A stretch of DNA of 64,000 nucleotides from Neodiprion pinetum (taxonomy: Eukaryota; Arthropoda; Insecta; Hymenoptera; Diprionidae): assembly GCF_021155775.2 (NCBI RefSeq), contig NC_060236.1:2347001-2411000 (forward strand). Direction: 5' to 3'. Within the stretch, counting starts at the first letter, position 1, and each line of letters starts with the position of its first letter. The notes under the pieces are model-generated. The model was not told where the DNA came from, made no database searches, and worked only from the letters and a program-made list of their open reading frames with translations. Shown piece after piece: positions 13,095-26,071 of this stretch. Made by a program: the position numbers and the translations under genes.

Positions 13095-14063
13095 GCTGAT
13101 TCAAAAAAAATGGCTAATTTTTTTTTTTCAAAATCCTCACATAAAAACTTCCGAGAAGGTGTGAAAAGACGCCTGTAAAAAGCAGAGCCCTTAATATTAT
13201 TATTAAGAGGTCGCGCATCGGGAATTTCTATTTCCCGTTTAAATAACACGGGAATAAATTTTTTTAAAATTTGCAATTTCGTATTTTTGCAACGACTCAT
13301 TGAATTAGCGGACCAAAGCATATTTTTGTAGGAAATTTGACGCTCTACAAAAAAAGTCCTTACAAAGTTTTCGATAGTCACACTCCTTCAAAAGTTATTC
13401 GAGGTCAAAGTTGAACTTACAAAAAAATTCAATGTTTCTTGTTTTTTTCAATGATACTATAAATCTTTTCTCATTATTTTGTTATAAAGAGGATAGATTT
13501 CGGAACAATTACATTTTTAAATAGTCAAGTGCATCAGTTATGGATTCTCCATGATAACATGTTTATTATTTAACATCGCATTTTTGTAAGGTAACTTTAT
13601 ATTGACTCGATGGGAAAATTAATGATTGAAAAAGCCCAATTAGAGTAAGATATATTTATTAAATATATCTTTATAACAAAATAATGAGAAAAGATTCATA
13701 GTATCATTGAAAAAAACAAAAAACATTGAATTTTTTTGTAAGTTCAACTTTGACCTCGAATAACTTTTGAAGGAGTGTGACTATCGAAAACTTTGTAAGG
13801 ACTTTTTTTGTAGAGCGTCAAATTTCCTACAAAAATATGCTTTGGTCCGCTAATTCAATGAGCCGTTGCAAAAATACGAAATTGCAAATTTAAAAAAAAT
13901 TTATTCCTGTGTTATTTAAACGGGAAATAGAAATTCCCGATGCGCGACCTCTTAATAATAATATTAAGGGCTCTGCTTTTTACAGGCGTCTTTTCACACC
14001 TTCTCGGAAGTTTTTATGTGAGGATTTTGAAAAAAAATAATTAGCCATTTTTTTTTAATCAGC

Positions 14064-14067
<4 letters not shown>
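13091..14067. mobile_element. Fold-back element with about 400-bp inverted arms
   Basis: The left arm (13091-13490) reappears in reverse complement at 13678-14067 with very few differences, around a 187-bp spacer. The termini read TTAGGCTGATTC and GATTAGCCTAA-type sequence (TTTAATCAGCCTAA on the plus strand). No transposase frame is present. The structure fits a long-TIR non-autonomous DNA transposon. Transcribed as part of the outspread pre-mRNA, it could form a hairpin of nearly 400 bp. Confidence 0.88.

Positions 14068-14098
<31 letters not shown>
14068..14098. repeat. (TA)n tract bordering the fold-back element, right
   Basis: TA dinucleotide tract directly adjoining the right terminus of the fold-back element. 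It mirrors the tract at 13052-13090. Confidence 0.85.
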
Positions 14099-14102
<4 letters not shown>

Positions 14103-15394
14103 AAAACAATTTTCAACAATGGAAAAGTGAGCATTCGATGAAAAATTCATCCGGGTGAAAATGATCCGGGTTGTCAACGAATGGTGAACCAATTGTAAGC
14201 ATTAAAATATTTAACTTGACTATTTCCGCAACCGATGTTCACAACTTTTTATGTACACGTATTGTTCTATTTTTTTTTTTCGTTTACCCAACACACACAC
14301 ACATATAGGTATATAATAGGTGTAAACGAGATAAAATATCTATACCATAATTGTTAATATACCGTGTCTAGTGACGTAGTTTCCCAATCCATAGTACAAC
14401 AAACATCACATCATACATATACACACATCTCTAATCTACAATATTGAATGAAATTTCGCGTTCACCTCAAATCTTATCTTATCCTGCACGATTCGCTTGT
14501 CGTGTGTATGTGTAACTTACAATATGAAGTACCGTGTAACAAGAACCAAGGCGAAGGTATCTAAAATTTTAACAACGCCCAAGTTTTGTGCGTAAGACAA
14601 ATTTTCAGAAACGGCGTTAAATTGTTGTTAACTTTTTGTGATCGATAGATCGATTTAACAACGATCGTGAAACAACGCCGAGGATCCGAATCAGCTGCAA
14701 TTTTCATTTTATCCCACAATTTTTATAACAATATGAACGGAAATATGATTTTCCGAAAAGTTGCCGTATTTCTTTTATTGTTAGTTATGTTTTGTGTTTT
14801 TTTTTTTTTTTTCTTCTCTTGTCGAAGATATGAAAAATAGACCACACTCAACAAATAACGCGTGCAGTAAAATGTATCATTAATATATTTATACACTACG
14901 ATGTCTAGGGTGGGAAAAAAAAAAAAAAATTCGTCAACCTCTCTCTGGAAAAAAAAACAAACTACAAGGCTGAGAAAGAAGAGCTAAATCTTTTTGCATT
15001 TTTGCTTTGCAAAGGCTTCGTCATCGCCTGTCCGTCTGTTACGGCGGTCAAAAAAAAAAAAAAAACCGCGAACGACGAAACCGCAACAATTTCCGTGCAT
15101 TTGCGCGCGAGTGAACTTTGAAATAAAGATCTTTGCGAGGAAAATATATATACGTATATTATATATGTAATTGGTAACCGGGCGTATTATATTATTATAT
15201 ACCCAACGCATAAAATCAGATGTAACGTATATTGCATTAATATATGCACGGTAAGAATGAAAATGGAAACAAGAGTGGGAGGAAAAAAAACGAAAAAAAA
15301 ATTAAATTCGAACAAGATTAAAATATCATTTTTGCAACTTTGTGATACAAGTAGATAATCGTGCCGTAATCGCCGATAATTAGTAAGCAGACGC

Positions 15395-15825
15395 TCAAAG
15401 TTCCAAAAGTACGATAATGAGAAAATTTAAGAATCTGAACCATCGAAATTCCAAATAATCGAAGAATCTCAGTACCGTGAATTTCTGGCCAGGTGAAATT
15501 TCACCGCTTTGATCTTTCTTTGTTTTTGATTTATCGATACTTTTACTGTGCGAGTATATTTTAATATTCGGAATTTTACTCCGTCGAAACTTGATATTCC
15601 CGCAATTTTCCTCTATCGTAACATTACTTTTCGTAATCTTGAATTTCGCAACATCGAGCCGTCGTCGTCGGCTTTCCGACCATTCGAAACTTTCGTTCTT
15701 TCTTCAAAGTTGGATTTCTATACCTCAATTTTCGCCACCAAATAATCTCGGAATTAGTCACTTCCGGAACATTTCAAATTCGAAACTTCAACCACTCCCC
15801 TTTAATCTTTCTCTCTTCGTACACC
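15395..15825. repeat. Dispersed repeat family B, longest copy
   Basis: The left part (about 15395-15510) matches 4425-4535. The right part (about 15700-15800) matches the 12.5 kb copy in inverse orientation. It is probably the fullest remnant of an old non-coding repeat. The ends are not sharply defined. Confidence 0.5.
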
Positions 15826-15906
15826 CCAACTAACTACACCTGCAGCCGCAATAGCAGCAGCAGCAGCTTAGCTATATATATATTACACATATATAGCTGT
15901 ATACAC

Positions 15907-15941
<35 letters not shown>

Positions 15942-17624
15942 GGTATACTAGCGAGCAGGCAATCAAAGACCAAGAGGCACACAGGTAGGAACATCCTGTC
16001 CATCAAGGACGCCTTCTATACCTCCGGGGCTTCTAGTCGCTCCTTCTCCTTTTCTCACCTCTTCTCATCTCACTCTCGTCGATATAAAATTTAATTCATA
16101 CATACCGACGTGTGTCATTATGTACATAACCCATTATACTAGGAAATCCCTCTCGTACATATGTGAATTTTCTTATTACATACGGAATTCCAGCTACTAA
16201 AAACTATGACCAAGACGATGACGATGACGAGTGACGTTCGTGACGACAACGGTTTCGATACCACATGACGATCACAAATTTTTCTTCGTACGCGCAGTTG
16301 TAATGTACACGCATACATGTATATGTATGTCAGACGGTTGTGTATGTTGATGCAAAGAAAAAAAAAAGTTTCTACGCAAACAAATATCTTGCCTCTCCCT
16401 CCACCCCCGCCCTGAAAAAAAAAACACACGAAAAAAAAATAAATAAATAAAATAAATAAAATTGACCTGAAATCTTTCCAATCTCTGCTTCGTGAGCGAG
16501 AAAATAAGCTCAGGAAAAAAAAAAGAAAAGAAAGAAAAAAAAACGCGGTATCAGCAAAATCACAAGTTTATTAACCGTTTATTATTTATACGTGCGAAAG
16601 AAAAAGGCAGAAACAGATAAAGTGTATATAAGCTTGGATACATATACCGTTGAATGCATCTCTCTCTCTCTCTCTCTTTATTGATGTTAACAAGCTTCTT
16701 CACGACGACGAAGATGAGAAAAATTTAAAAGGTGGATCCATGACCATTATTTATTACGTTTCAACGTATGATTATAAAATTACGTCTTCGAACGAAGACA
16801 CGGAGTTCAATTGGTAATTAAATGATATACATACGTACATAATCGAATCATCATACCCCTTCCCTCCTGTCATCTCGACAAGGAAGCAACGATGACTTCG
16901 GGCACGACGATGTTAATGATGATACAAAACAACGAGAACGCGATCATCTATCCCGTTTATTTATTACAAATCGACGCATCGTTTTTAACGTTATATCGAA
17001 GATTGAATGTACCGAATTGTACTGAACGATCGAAGATTGATTGTATCGAATTTTTCATCGATTTGTATGATTTCAATCTCAATTTCATTGTTTTACGTTG
17101 CGCAATATGCGTAAAAATAATAAAATGCTTGCGAGCAAGCCAATATCTCTTTCTCTTTTCATCTTTCTTTCTTTGTTCGTCTCTTTCTCGAAAGTGACGA
17201 AGAGATGTGACATTTTGTAAAAGGTATGTGACAGATTCGAAGGGGGTATAAATGCCGAGAATCTTGCGTGGCGTTTACACGTCTTAACCTTCTCGTCTCG
17301 TCTCGTCTCTTCCTTAAATGACTAAACCCTTCCATAACCCCGTATAAAGAGATCTGCTCCCGCTGCTGTTGCTGCTGCTGCTTCTTCTACAACGTCTATC
17401 TATCTCTGGAGAAACGGACGCTTCAGAATGGATGAAAGAAAGATCAATCGAAGGACCCCATTCAAGAATCTTCTTCTCGATGTATTCTAAGAATTTGTTA
17501 TGTTATTTACCGCGGTTCTTTTTACCGTTTAAAGATACCTAAACGCATTACTCGCTTTCTAATGAAATTATCTTAATTATTATATTTCACTACGGAGGCG
17601 AGACATCAAGTACGTATACATATA

Positions 17625-18012
17625 CCGGGAGAATCTCTCGAAACTTGAAAATGAACCGCGCGTGCGCCGAATAATTAAATCTCATTGGCCGGCGAAACGT
17701 TCCCGCGGCGATATTCTTGTCCGCGAAGCAGGCGGGCCAACCTACGCAAAATGTCTACGTTTGAATTTTCAAAGAGCGTAAGCGTCAAGTTCCGACCGTT
17801 CTTCGAAGAATCGACTTTCCGCCCCGACGACAAATGCTTCCGAAACCTTTCCGAGTCGCCGTCTCGATTGTTCGAGATCCTAACCTCGAAAATTCGTAGG
17901 AACCACGTCGCCGGCGGAAAGAGTTTGACGGCTGAAAACTCGGGTTGGCCAGCCTGCGCGAAGAGATGATAAAACTCGCGCGTGCGCGGTTCGTTTTCAA
18001 CTTTCAAGAGAG
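17625..18012. mobile_element. Non-autonomous inverted-repeat (MITE-like) element, copy 3
   Basis: Starts CCGGGAGAATCTCTCGAAAC and ends in the inverse TTTCAACTTTCAAGAGAG. It differs from copies 1 and 2 by only scattered substitutions. It inserted in TA-rich intronic sequence of the outspread homologue. It is the same family as 1182-1572 and 10756-11152. Confidence 0.8.
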
Positions 18013-21000
18013 TATATAAATTGTTTGGTGATATTATAAATCCACTTGATGATAATACAATCGATACTTATTTGTTATGACATTAGTTGCTATCATTATT
18101 ACAGAAATTAGGAATCAGAAAAACAAAAATATGAGGATTAAATTCCTGTGCATGCATCATAATTATTATCGTCGTATGCATCATTATTTGCATTTGCTCG
18201 GCGTTGTATGGATATTTGAGAAAAGTTTCAAGTACCGCTTGACTGGCTTATAAATTCTAACATCAAGCCGCCGCAAAGCTAGCGTTAAGCCTCCCATTCT
18301 GGGACGACCTATTATTGGCAACGATGCTCGCACCGGATGTTACGATTCAATACGCTTCGCGCCATGTCTCTCTCTCTCTCTCTCTCTCTTTTTCACTCGA
18401 AGAAGAAGAAGAAGAATAAGAAGACGAAGCATATATAAGAGAAAGAATCAGACGCAGCTCCTCTCTGCTCGTGCCATGCAAACGGATTATATATATACGT
18501 ATATGTATTGTGTGTGTGTATATATACATATGTATATATATCTACACACATCCTGCGTTTATATAGGGGAGATTCCACGTGCCAACGAGTGAAAACCCTC
18601 GCAGCGAAACTCGACGATTTTTAGAGAACGACCCTGATCATCATCATCGTCATCGTCATCATTAATTTAAAGAAAAAGGTAAAGGAAAGCTAAAGGAAAT
18701 CTGCACGACCATGTTTGTCCGAGAATTTTTCGCAACGCTTTAAATATTTTGTACGCTGTGTAAAATATTGTAGAAGATCTCTGAGAAAAGAGATGATTAT
18801 CGGTAACGATGATCCGTACAGCGTTCTCTCTCTCTCTTTATCTTTCTCTCTCTCTCTATCTTTCTCGCGGCACAGCGATGCGTAATACCTACTACTTCGA
18901 AAATCATGAAATCATTCTATACATATATTACCTACAGAAAAGATTCGTCATTCGTTTGGTATTTATTATTCTTCTTATAGTGTATAGAATAAAGTGGGGG
19001 GGAAAGCGAAGCAAATGATTCTAGACCAGAGAGATAACATCAATACCTCTTACATAAATTGAAGAAAATTAGAAAAAAGCAAAGGAAACTTGTAACCTAC
19101 TCTGTCTAATTCGCTTCAACGCGTCTTTCTATTATTTTTCTTTGTTTATTTATTTTTTAAATCTTTCTACACGCCCGTAAATAATTGTTAGAACGTCTCG
19201 ATCCGCGGAATTGAAAAAGTAGAAAGAAATCGTTTTGCACCAATTGTAAAATAACGTGAAAGTTTCGCGATGGTTCATTATTACTATCATTATTATTATT
19301 ATATTTATTATCATTATGTGTAAAGATAGATATCACTAGGCAGAGAAAAAAAATATCACAGAACAGTAACTGATCGATCGATTTATCGATCCGTTTCCGT
19401 TGTATATAATATATATTATACGCTGAGAAAAATATCATCGCGATAAATTTATTATGGCTTTTACTTTATAATCGACCGAGAACAAATATAAACATGGTAT
19501 ATAAATATTATGACTTGCAGAAAGAAACGTACTTTTTTTTCCGAATTTCAGCTATGCTTCGTAAATTCAGTTAATCGCTAACTGTCGGAAATGGTATTGT
19601 TAATATTCTAATTATTGATGTGTTTTTTAATTCAAATTTATATATATATATATATCATATTTATAATCAAAGGTGTGCAGAATGCTACACCCAATATTGC
19701 AGAGGATTCAGAATTATTTGACGAGAAAAGTGACAGAGTTTTATTTGAGCAAAATTGTCGTCACCCTGTATATAAAATATATATATATATATATATATGT
19801 GTGTGTATAATGAATATTCTGTCGTATAGTTATTGCGGGATGATCAGAATAACCGCAAGAAGAATTCGAAGGCGCGATAGGCGATTCTACTGAGAAGTAA
19901 AGGAGGAATGAAAGAATGAAAAAAAAAAAAAATAAAAAGAAACAACAGGTATAAACGCGAATTGAGATCTGAATGACAAGTAGCGTTAATTAAGTGGCGC
20001 TTGACTAAAATATCGAGGTATTCGAGAGATGCTGACTGACTGACTGACTGTGATTCGGTTTTCGCGGTTCCTTATTCCGCAATGCATACCAACGTTAAAC
20101 ACACATCGTACGTTGTGTCACATACAAATTCATTCCGCGTTACGTGTACGCTTGTCAATGAAATGAAAACCGCAGATGCAGGTAACAAGGATACACTCTC
20201 CATTGTTACATGTACTTCTACTCTTAATTTCCCTGACCAATTTGGATAAGTTGCTCGTGACGATTTCATAAAAATATCCCTACTTTCCATGTAATCTTTT
20301 TTTTTTGTTTGTTTTTCATGAAATTACGAACCGTCGCTTGGGTCGCAAAATCGTTTGTAAGGTAATACTTAGGAATATTGAAAGTTTGAAGAGAACTTTC
20401 CAGCCGATGGTGAAGAAAACTTGTATTCTACCTAATTTCACGGAGGAGGATTCTACACCTAAATCACATTTTATCATTCTCTTACGTCGTCGGCACACGT
20501 ACAACGTACGTAGGGGTTTATATCTTAAAATATTTACATAAACACGTGTTCGCGTGTATAAATGTGAACGTTGGTATAAAAAGGCCAAGAGCCAGCAAGC
20601 CAGTTCCTTTGCTGTTGCTGCTGTTGCTGCACTTTCTAAAAAAGGATCTAATTTATCACTGCAGGTGCGGCGGCACGCGGTGAACTTCTTCTTCATAACC
20701 GCTCGCTTCTTCTTCTTCGTCTTTTCGACTTTTCGAGCGAGGTACGGATAAGTGAAGATAATAATTTAGGCGAAAATTTTTAACCAAAGTTCGACACATT
20801 CGATCCCACGTTGAGTAAACCCAACAGGTACATTATAACGTGTTGTCAAGTAAAAAATTTATAACAAATTCGAGAATATTTCCAAGACATCTTCAGGTTA
20901 TTCAAGAAAATTCGGAAAAAATAAAAATACACGAATGCAAAGGGCGACGCAGAGATTTTATACATATAGTATATATACACACCCGTTGTTTCCACTACAA

Positions 21001-22263
21001 TCTGTTAGCAGGGAAAAACGAAAAACGCGATTAGATGCGTGAATCAACTTGATAAAAACACTTGCTCGGTGAATACAAATAAATACTTAATTCGCAGCAA
21101 ACTTTAAAAATAGTATATTTCCATTTCGAAGATAGTATCCAGGACTTTTTAATGATAAGAAAAATATATATTTCTGTGTCAATAATCTTTTTCTCCCTCT
21201 CTTTCCGTACACTTTTTCAATGTCTCATAATATTTCCCCCTATCCAAACAAACATAAAACAAAAATTCTACTTCCTCTTTGCTGCAGTTCCAGTATACCT
21301 TATACCTGATAAGTGTGCGTGTGTGTATGTATGTAAGCTTTCAGCTCGAGATACAGTTTTGTCCGACGGACTGAGTATGGGAAGGAATGGAAATAGGCGA
21401 ACCAATGTAAGCCAGCTAAGCCAGGCTCTACCTATTCTAGATATTACGTATAGTCGAGGCAGTGAGAAACGCGTGCTACACGCAGAGAGAGAGGTTGACA
21501 GACGTTAAGCGCGTTCACGACTCGGATTGCTAAGTTCGTGCGTACGTGTAAATTAAATGAAATTAAATTAGATTAAATTAAATTAAAGCAAAATTTACGT
21601 AATTCAAAGTTAAATGTACGAGGAACGAACTCGTAGAAACGGACCTTTCGAAGCGAATCATCGGTAGAAACAAAATTGTAGAACCGATCTGTGTGAAACC
21701 GTACACTCAACAATGCATGTTTAGAATAACTCGTTACTTTTCGAACATTCGGAAGATTCGTCTTAAATTCGATAAACAATGGATAAACAAAACAAACACA
21801 TACTTTTAAAATCCAACTCCTTAAGAATCATTCAGAAATTTGCAGAGTAACGATTTTTTCCCCATAATATTTCGTTACGTTAACATTACTAACTAACACA
21901 ACGGCTGCGTTATTCACCCAATTTCAAACTTCGATCATCGCACAAGAATTAAACCGTAAAGGAACCAATGAAGACAATCGAATCAGAGTGAGGGGGGAGG
22001 TCGGGGGATCGTTTCATACCGTGTCTATCATTATCGCATTATTGCTATTATTATTACCATTATTATTATCCAAAAATCGTTATTTTCGGACCGATTGTCC
22101 GAATCGCGAAGCGAAAAATTATGTATAACGTAGTTTATCATAGTCGGGAGAGAATTATATATATATATCTCTCTCTCTCTTCTGTCGAGTTTCTCCTCTC
22201 AGCAGCGGCGGCCAAGTGCCGAGAGAAGAGAAGAGGAAAGAAGAGAAGAGAGCGGTGTAATAA

Positions 22264-22285
22264 GGGGGGGGGGGGGGGGGGGGGG
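22264..22285 (+). repeat. 22-nt poly(G) run next to a splice donor
   Basis: Twenty-two consecutive G, followed by AGGAGGAGGAG. On the transcribed (minus) strand this is a C-run that starts about 20 nt downstream of the donor of outspread coding exon 1. It is a length-unstable tract and may be misassembled. Confidence 0.85.
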
Positions 22286-22307
22286 AGGAGGAGGAGACTA
22301 AACTTAC

Positions 22308-22478
22308 CCTGTTGCATTCCAGCGCCTCGGCGGTGTGTTCCTCCTTCTGCTTGAAGCAGCTGCTACACTTGCTTTTATTGAAGATATTCGGCGCAAACTT
22401 CCGACATTCCGATGCTGTCCCGGTGGTGTTGCTTCCCACCCTCACGTTTGATATTGAGCCCGATCCAACCGTCGACAT
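22308..22478 (-). CDS. osp: Outspread/MPRIP homologue, coding exon 1 (N-terminus)
   Basis: This exon holds 57 codons from ATG (22478) to an AGG|GTAAGT donor. The translation contains ECRKFAPNIFNKSKCSSCF, followed by KQKEEH. It closely resembles the MPRIP N-terminal motif 'CRKFQANIFNKSKCQNCFK', with the paired CxxC cysteines, just before the PH domain. The first ~22 residues are Ser/Gly/Thr-rich. The exon joins in phase 0 to 2554-2634. The protein would be an actin-associated scaffold acting with Rho signalling and myosin phosphatase. The start is supported because it is the only upstream in-frame Met before the conserved block. The gene is transcribed away from TMEM11 (head to head). Assignment to outspread rather than another PH protein rests on two short but distinctive exons. 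Confidence 0.87.
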
Positions 22479-22545
22479 TTCAATATTTATCGTACCTTTT
22501 TTTAAATTATTTATTTACTTATTTTTTTTTTTTTTTTGTTTACTT

Positions 22546-22578
<33 letters not shown>

Positions 22579-24684
22579 TTTGTTTAGAAATATTTTTATA
22601 CGCTCCTCGAAACGAATAAGAGATGACAGATATGGAGAGAAAGAGGCACTTGCAACAAGATTATTATCTTCACTGTTTCAACAAAAACAACAACAACAAC
22701 AACAACAAAAACACAACACCAACAACAACACAACAACAAACGATCAACAACAAAAACAATAACAACAATAATAAACTTGAAACACAAATATATTATACAT
22801 CGGTTATGGTAGAAAAACTTATTTTACGCGTAAGGATCTCTCGTTGTCACTGCTGCGCAAGTCACTGTCACGAAAAACTATGGTGTTTAGTGAAATTATC
22901 ATAATTCGTTGCCGAACGCGAAACAACGCGGACTCGACGTGTGATTTTGAACTTTGTTGCATAGGCGAACGTAGGAAACAGTTTTCTATCAACGTTCTTC
23001 GTATCTCGTCGCTTGGTTATCGTTCGTCGCGCACATCGAGATCACCAAAACGAGAAATTTTGGGGCGAGTTATTAATTGTAGCACGTGCCGAGATCGCGG
23101 AGGAGGGATATTGTATGTCGGATACGAGGCGATTCGCAATTGTCACTCAAAACTTCGCCGAACGACGGCCAACTTCACGGTGCTCCAGGCGGCCGACGAG
23201 ATGACGACGCTCACTTGTTTCCCCGACCTTGCAGGGCGGCTGCTGCAGCCCACTCTGTAGGCACACAGGTACCGTTCCTATCCGTTAACCGAGACCACGA
23301 CGAAGACAACAACCAACGAACGAACGAAAGCCTGGCCGCTCCGACTCGGCTACACGCCCAGGGAATTTGACTCGATGCCGTTGTTGTTGTTGTTGTTGTT
23401 GGTGCTGTTGTTGTTGTTGCTGACGACGACGATGCTGGTGTTCGTCGCCGATTCGATGCGACGGCGACGATTATCGCGTAGTTATTTACAACTGGCTTAG
23501 AGAGTATCGAGTTACCGTTAAGTCTCTCCAGATATGGCGATACCGGGACTCGAAGAGACAGGGACTAGACTCTCTTCCCGGAGCAACCAGCAGCAGCAGC
23601 ACCCGTTTATTCGATTACCCGCACTTCGAACTTCCCCCCGGGGGGAAAAGCGCCAACTTTCACACTGTACGTTTTCTTATTCTTCACCTTCTTCTTCTTC
23701 TTCTCTTCTTAGCTCCGCCAAATATCTCACTCACACGGCGCGACGGCAAGAAACAACCGACTGGCGACTGTGACGATACCGAGTCTCGGGCTGTTTTGTT
23801 CGTATGCAGGGCAGTACCGTTGGCACGCGCACGTGCCGATTGATTAAATGCGGAGCACGATTTATGCCTCGCGATTACCTGCCAAAGACGCGGCTCTCAG
23901 GCTCTGGAGCCTCTGTGTCACGGCTGATCGGCGGTTGTTCGCCTTTATTAACGAGGCGCGTCGAGTTATTCAAGGATGAGGTATTGTCGGTTTGCTCTTA
24001 GCCGTCTTCGGTACTCGATTCTTGACCCGGCCGGTTACTTGAGCGATAAATTCCGGGCATTTTTATAACACCGCGACGACGATACCACTCCTCCATTGCG
24101 AAACCACGAACGACCGAACTTCCATCTGTCCTTATTTACTCGACACTGCTTCGGTACCGGCAGCGACACACCGATTTGCTCCGAGTCTCGGCCGCGCCAC
24201 GAACCGAATCTAACGCGGAGTCTTCATCCGCCAGACGAAATAGTCCGCGCTCCTCCGCCCTGAAAGGCCCGCCATTTTCAAATCGAGACGCGATACTTGG
24301 ACGTGCGATTTCGCAGTTTCCTTAAGTGGAAATGCCGTTTTGCAATGGGAAAAGCCGCCGCAAATACGTCTTGCCACAGTTTCGAATCCCGTTGCGTTCT
24401 AGAGAGTTTCAAAACTGTCTTGTTGCGTACGTGCGTGGGATGGAAAAGATGCGCACGTGACGGGATCGCGGGTGAGCGAATTATAAACCATGGTTCGGTA
24501 CGGGACGTTTGCGTCTCTGTAAGACAGTGTATCTATGTCATAAAAAAGGTATTAAATAAGTACGTGCGCTTCGCATTCGATATCGCAAAATCGTCGTTAC
24601 TTTCTCAGCTTTCAAATCCTGCGCCGCGAGTCAAATCAGCAATCAATTACCGCCAGCTGATTCGAGCTTCCGGTTTGTTTCCCG
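22479..24684 (-). promoter_or_regulatory. 5' UTR/promoter interval between outspread (-) and TMEM11 (+)
   Basis: About 2.2 kb lies between the divergent starts. It contains a poly(T)/(CT)n block (about 22521-22575), a long CAA-rich block (22678-22765) and a TTG-rich block (23380-23420), then GC-richer, CpG-containing sequence up to 24.3 kb. The open frames across it show no conserved protein features. Untranslated exons and start sites of both genes must lie here. Neither a TATA box nor an initiator could be assigned with confidence. Confidence 0.5.
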
Positions 24685-24744
24685 ATGTTTACTTCCGTTC
24701 CGTATTGTTCCATCGGTCCCGCTGTTTACGAAGAGACAGAAAAG

Positions 24745-26071
24745 ATGGTAGATGAAGGGGGTGACAGGTTTGTAGTTACAATTATTTATATTTTTATCGC
24801 TATAACCAATCGGAATATCTCGGTCGCATTTTCCCGGAACATTTCGAATAATCGCGTGTATTTTTCACCGCAAATCATAGAATTTTACACGCTAAAACAA
24901 CATTACGGAGTAAATGAAGTCGCGGCACGATACTCTGATATCGTAATCGACTGTTTTCATATTTAAAAAAAATTAAGCTTCGCAGTCCCGTAGCCAAGAC
25001 ATTCGTTAATTCGGAGACAGAAATCGTCGGTCATTCAAAATTGTCGAAAGTTCGAAAAGCGACGTGATTCGGGGCGTACGATAACCGTCCAATTGGTCCT
25101 GCAGCTCTTTTTTTCCATTGCACATTAAAACGAATTTATGAATGAATAAACATTTCGCAATCACTCCTAACGCTACAGTATCGTTTCCACTGTCGGGCCT
25201 GAGCCCAGATCGAATAACAACTAGCAATTGGCATCTCACATTTGTTATGTAACACCGACAGCATCGGCAGTGTATATGTATGTACGTAGTCTCCTGTAAT
25301 TTGATGGTTAATCAGGCGTGTGTTATCTTTTCTTATTACTTGCCGTACTGCTTTGTATATCATTTTCGCCGTTAACATTTTTCAGAGATGACTCTGCAAA
25401 GGTTGCCATTATCAGGGAGGTTTACGATGGTGAGAACGCGCACGAGACCTTCGAGTACGAGCTAGAAAGAGCTCTGGAATCTGAGTGTAATTTAATCGTT
25501 ATCGAGCCATCCAAGCTAGGAGACGAGACATCCAGATGGATCGCCGTCGGCAATTGTCTCCATAAGACCGCCGCTCTTTCCGGTCTAGGAGCCATAGTCA
25601 CAGGTTCGTCGTTTCCATTACAATCAGAAAAAATAAGTCCAGGAAAATCGGGAAGGCTGACGACCTGATCATTGTGTTAATTTTATTCCAAGGTGGCATA
25701 TTTTACCTCCGAACTTCTCAAAAATGTATTATATAACTGTAATTTCGACACGAATCACATATTATTTATATTAACGACCTACAGGCTTAATTTGGGGAGA
25801 TCGACCGTATCTTTGTGGTCCGCTGGGTTTCGCATCTGTGATAAGTTGCGGTTTATACACGGTGTCTTGGCAGTTCGACCCTTGCTGTCAGTACCAGGTT
25901 GAAACAGACACGAGTAAATTGCCACATGTGGAATTGTTGGCGGTGTTGGGTCCGTCGTCTCCGACTTTTTTGGTCAGGCGAGACGATACAAGGCGAAGAA
26001 TCCTTCACACAACGATAACGCTTACAGCTCTGGGCATAAGCGGTTGGAGATTGTACCAAGCTTTTCAATGA
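24745..26071 (+). CDS. TMEM11: TMEM11/PMI homologue, mitochondrial inner-membrane cristae protein
   Basis: Exons 24745-24767, 25386-25603 and 25785-26071 give 175 aa; an upstream in-frame ATG at 24685 would give 195. Human TMEM11 is 192 aa. Conserved blocks include EVYDGENAHETFEYELE, IVIEPSKLGDETSRWI, VGNCLHKTA and SWQFDPCCQYQVE, with LVRRDDTRRR-LHTTI near the end. The donors read GACAG|GTTTGT and ACAG|GTTCGT; the acceptors are TTTTCAG and CTACAG. Two hydrophobic segments flank the exon 2/3 junction, as expected for a hairpin membrane protein. TMEM11 (PMI in Drosophila) sits in the inner mitochondrial membrane and shapes cristae with MICOS. The gene is divergent from outspread and convergent with DHRS7B. 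The true start Met is uncertain. Confidence 0.93.

Larger units (their letters stand above)
2635..22307 (-). other. osp: Giant first coding intron of the outspread/MPRIP homologue (19.7 kb)
   Basis: This stretch lies between an AGG|GTAAGT donor (22308 side) and a TTTCAG acceptor (2635 side). No additional exon with homology could be recognised. It is mostly AT-rich unique sequence and simple repeats. Noted items include diverged short-repeat remnants at about 2785-3070, a 122-bp tandem array, two copies of the 0.39 kb element, a fold-back element, a G4-type purine tract, and (CT)n tracts near 16660-16678 and 18366-18390. Such a first intron would be expected to hold transcriptional enhancers, but none can be named from sequence alone. 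Confidence 0.7.

Noticed and set aside
22412..22904. Frames with Asn/Gln/Leu runs near 22.4-22.9 kb
   Set aside because: They are translations of CT and CAA microsatellites upstream of or antisense to the outspread start.
24297..24755. 152-codon frame just before TMEM11
   Set aside because: It overlaps the TMEM11 upstream and first-exon region in another frame. Its composition is not protein-like and there is no splice support.
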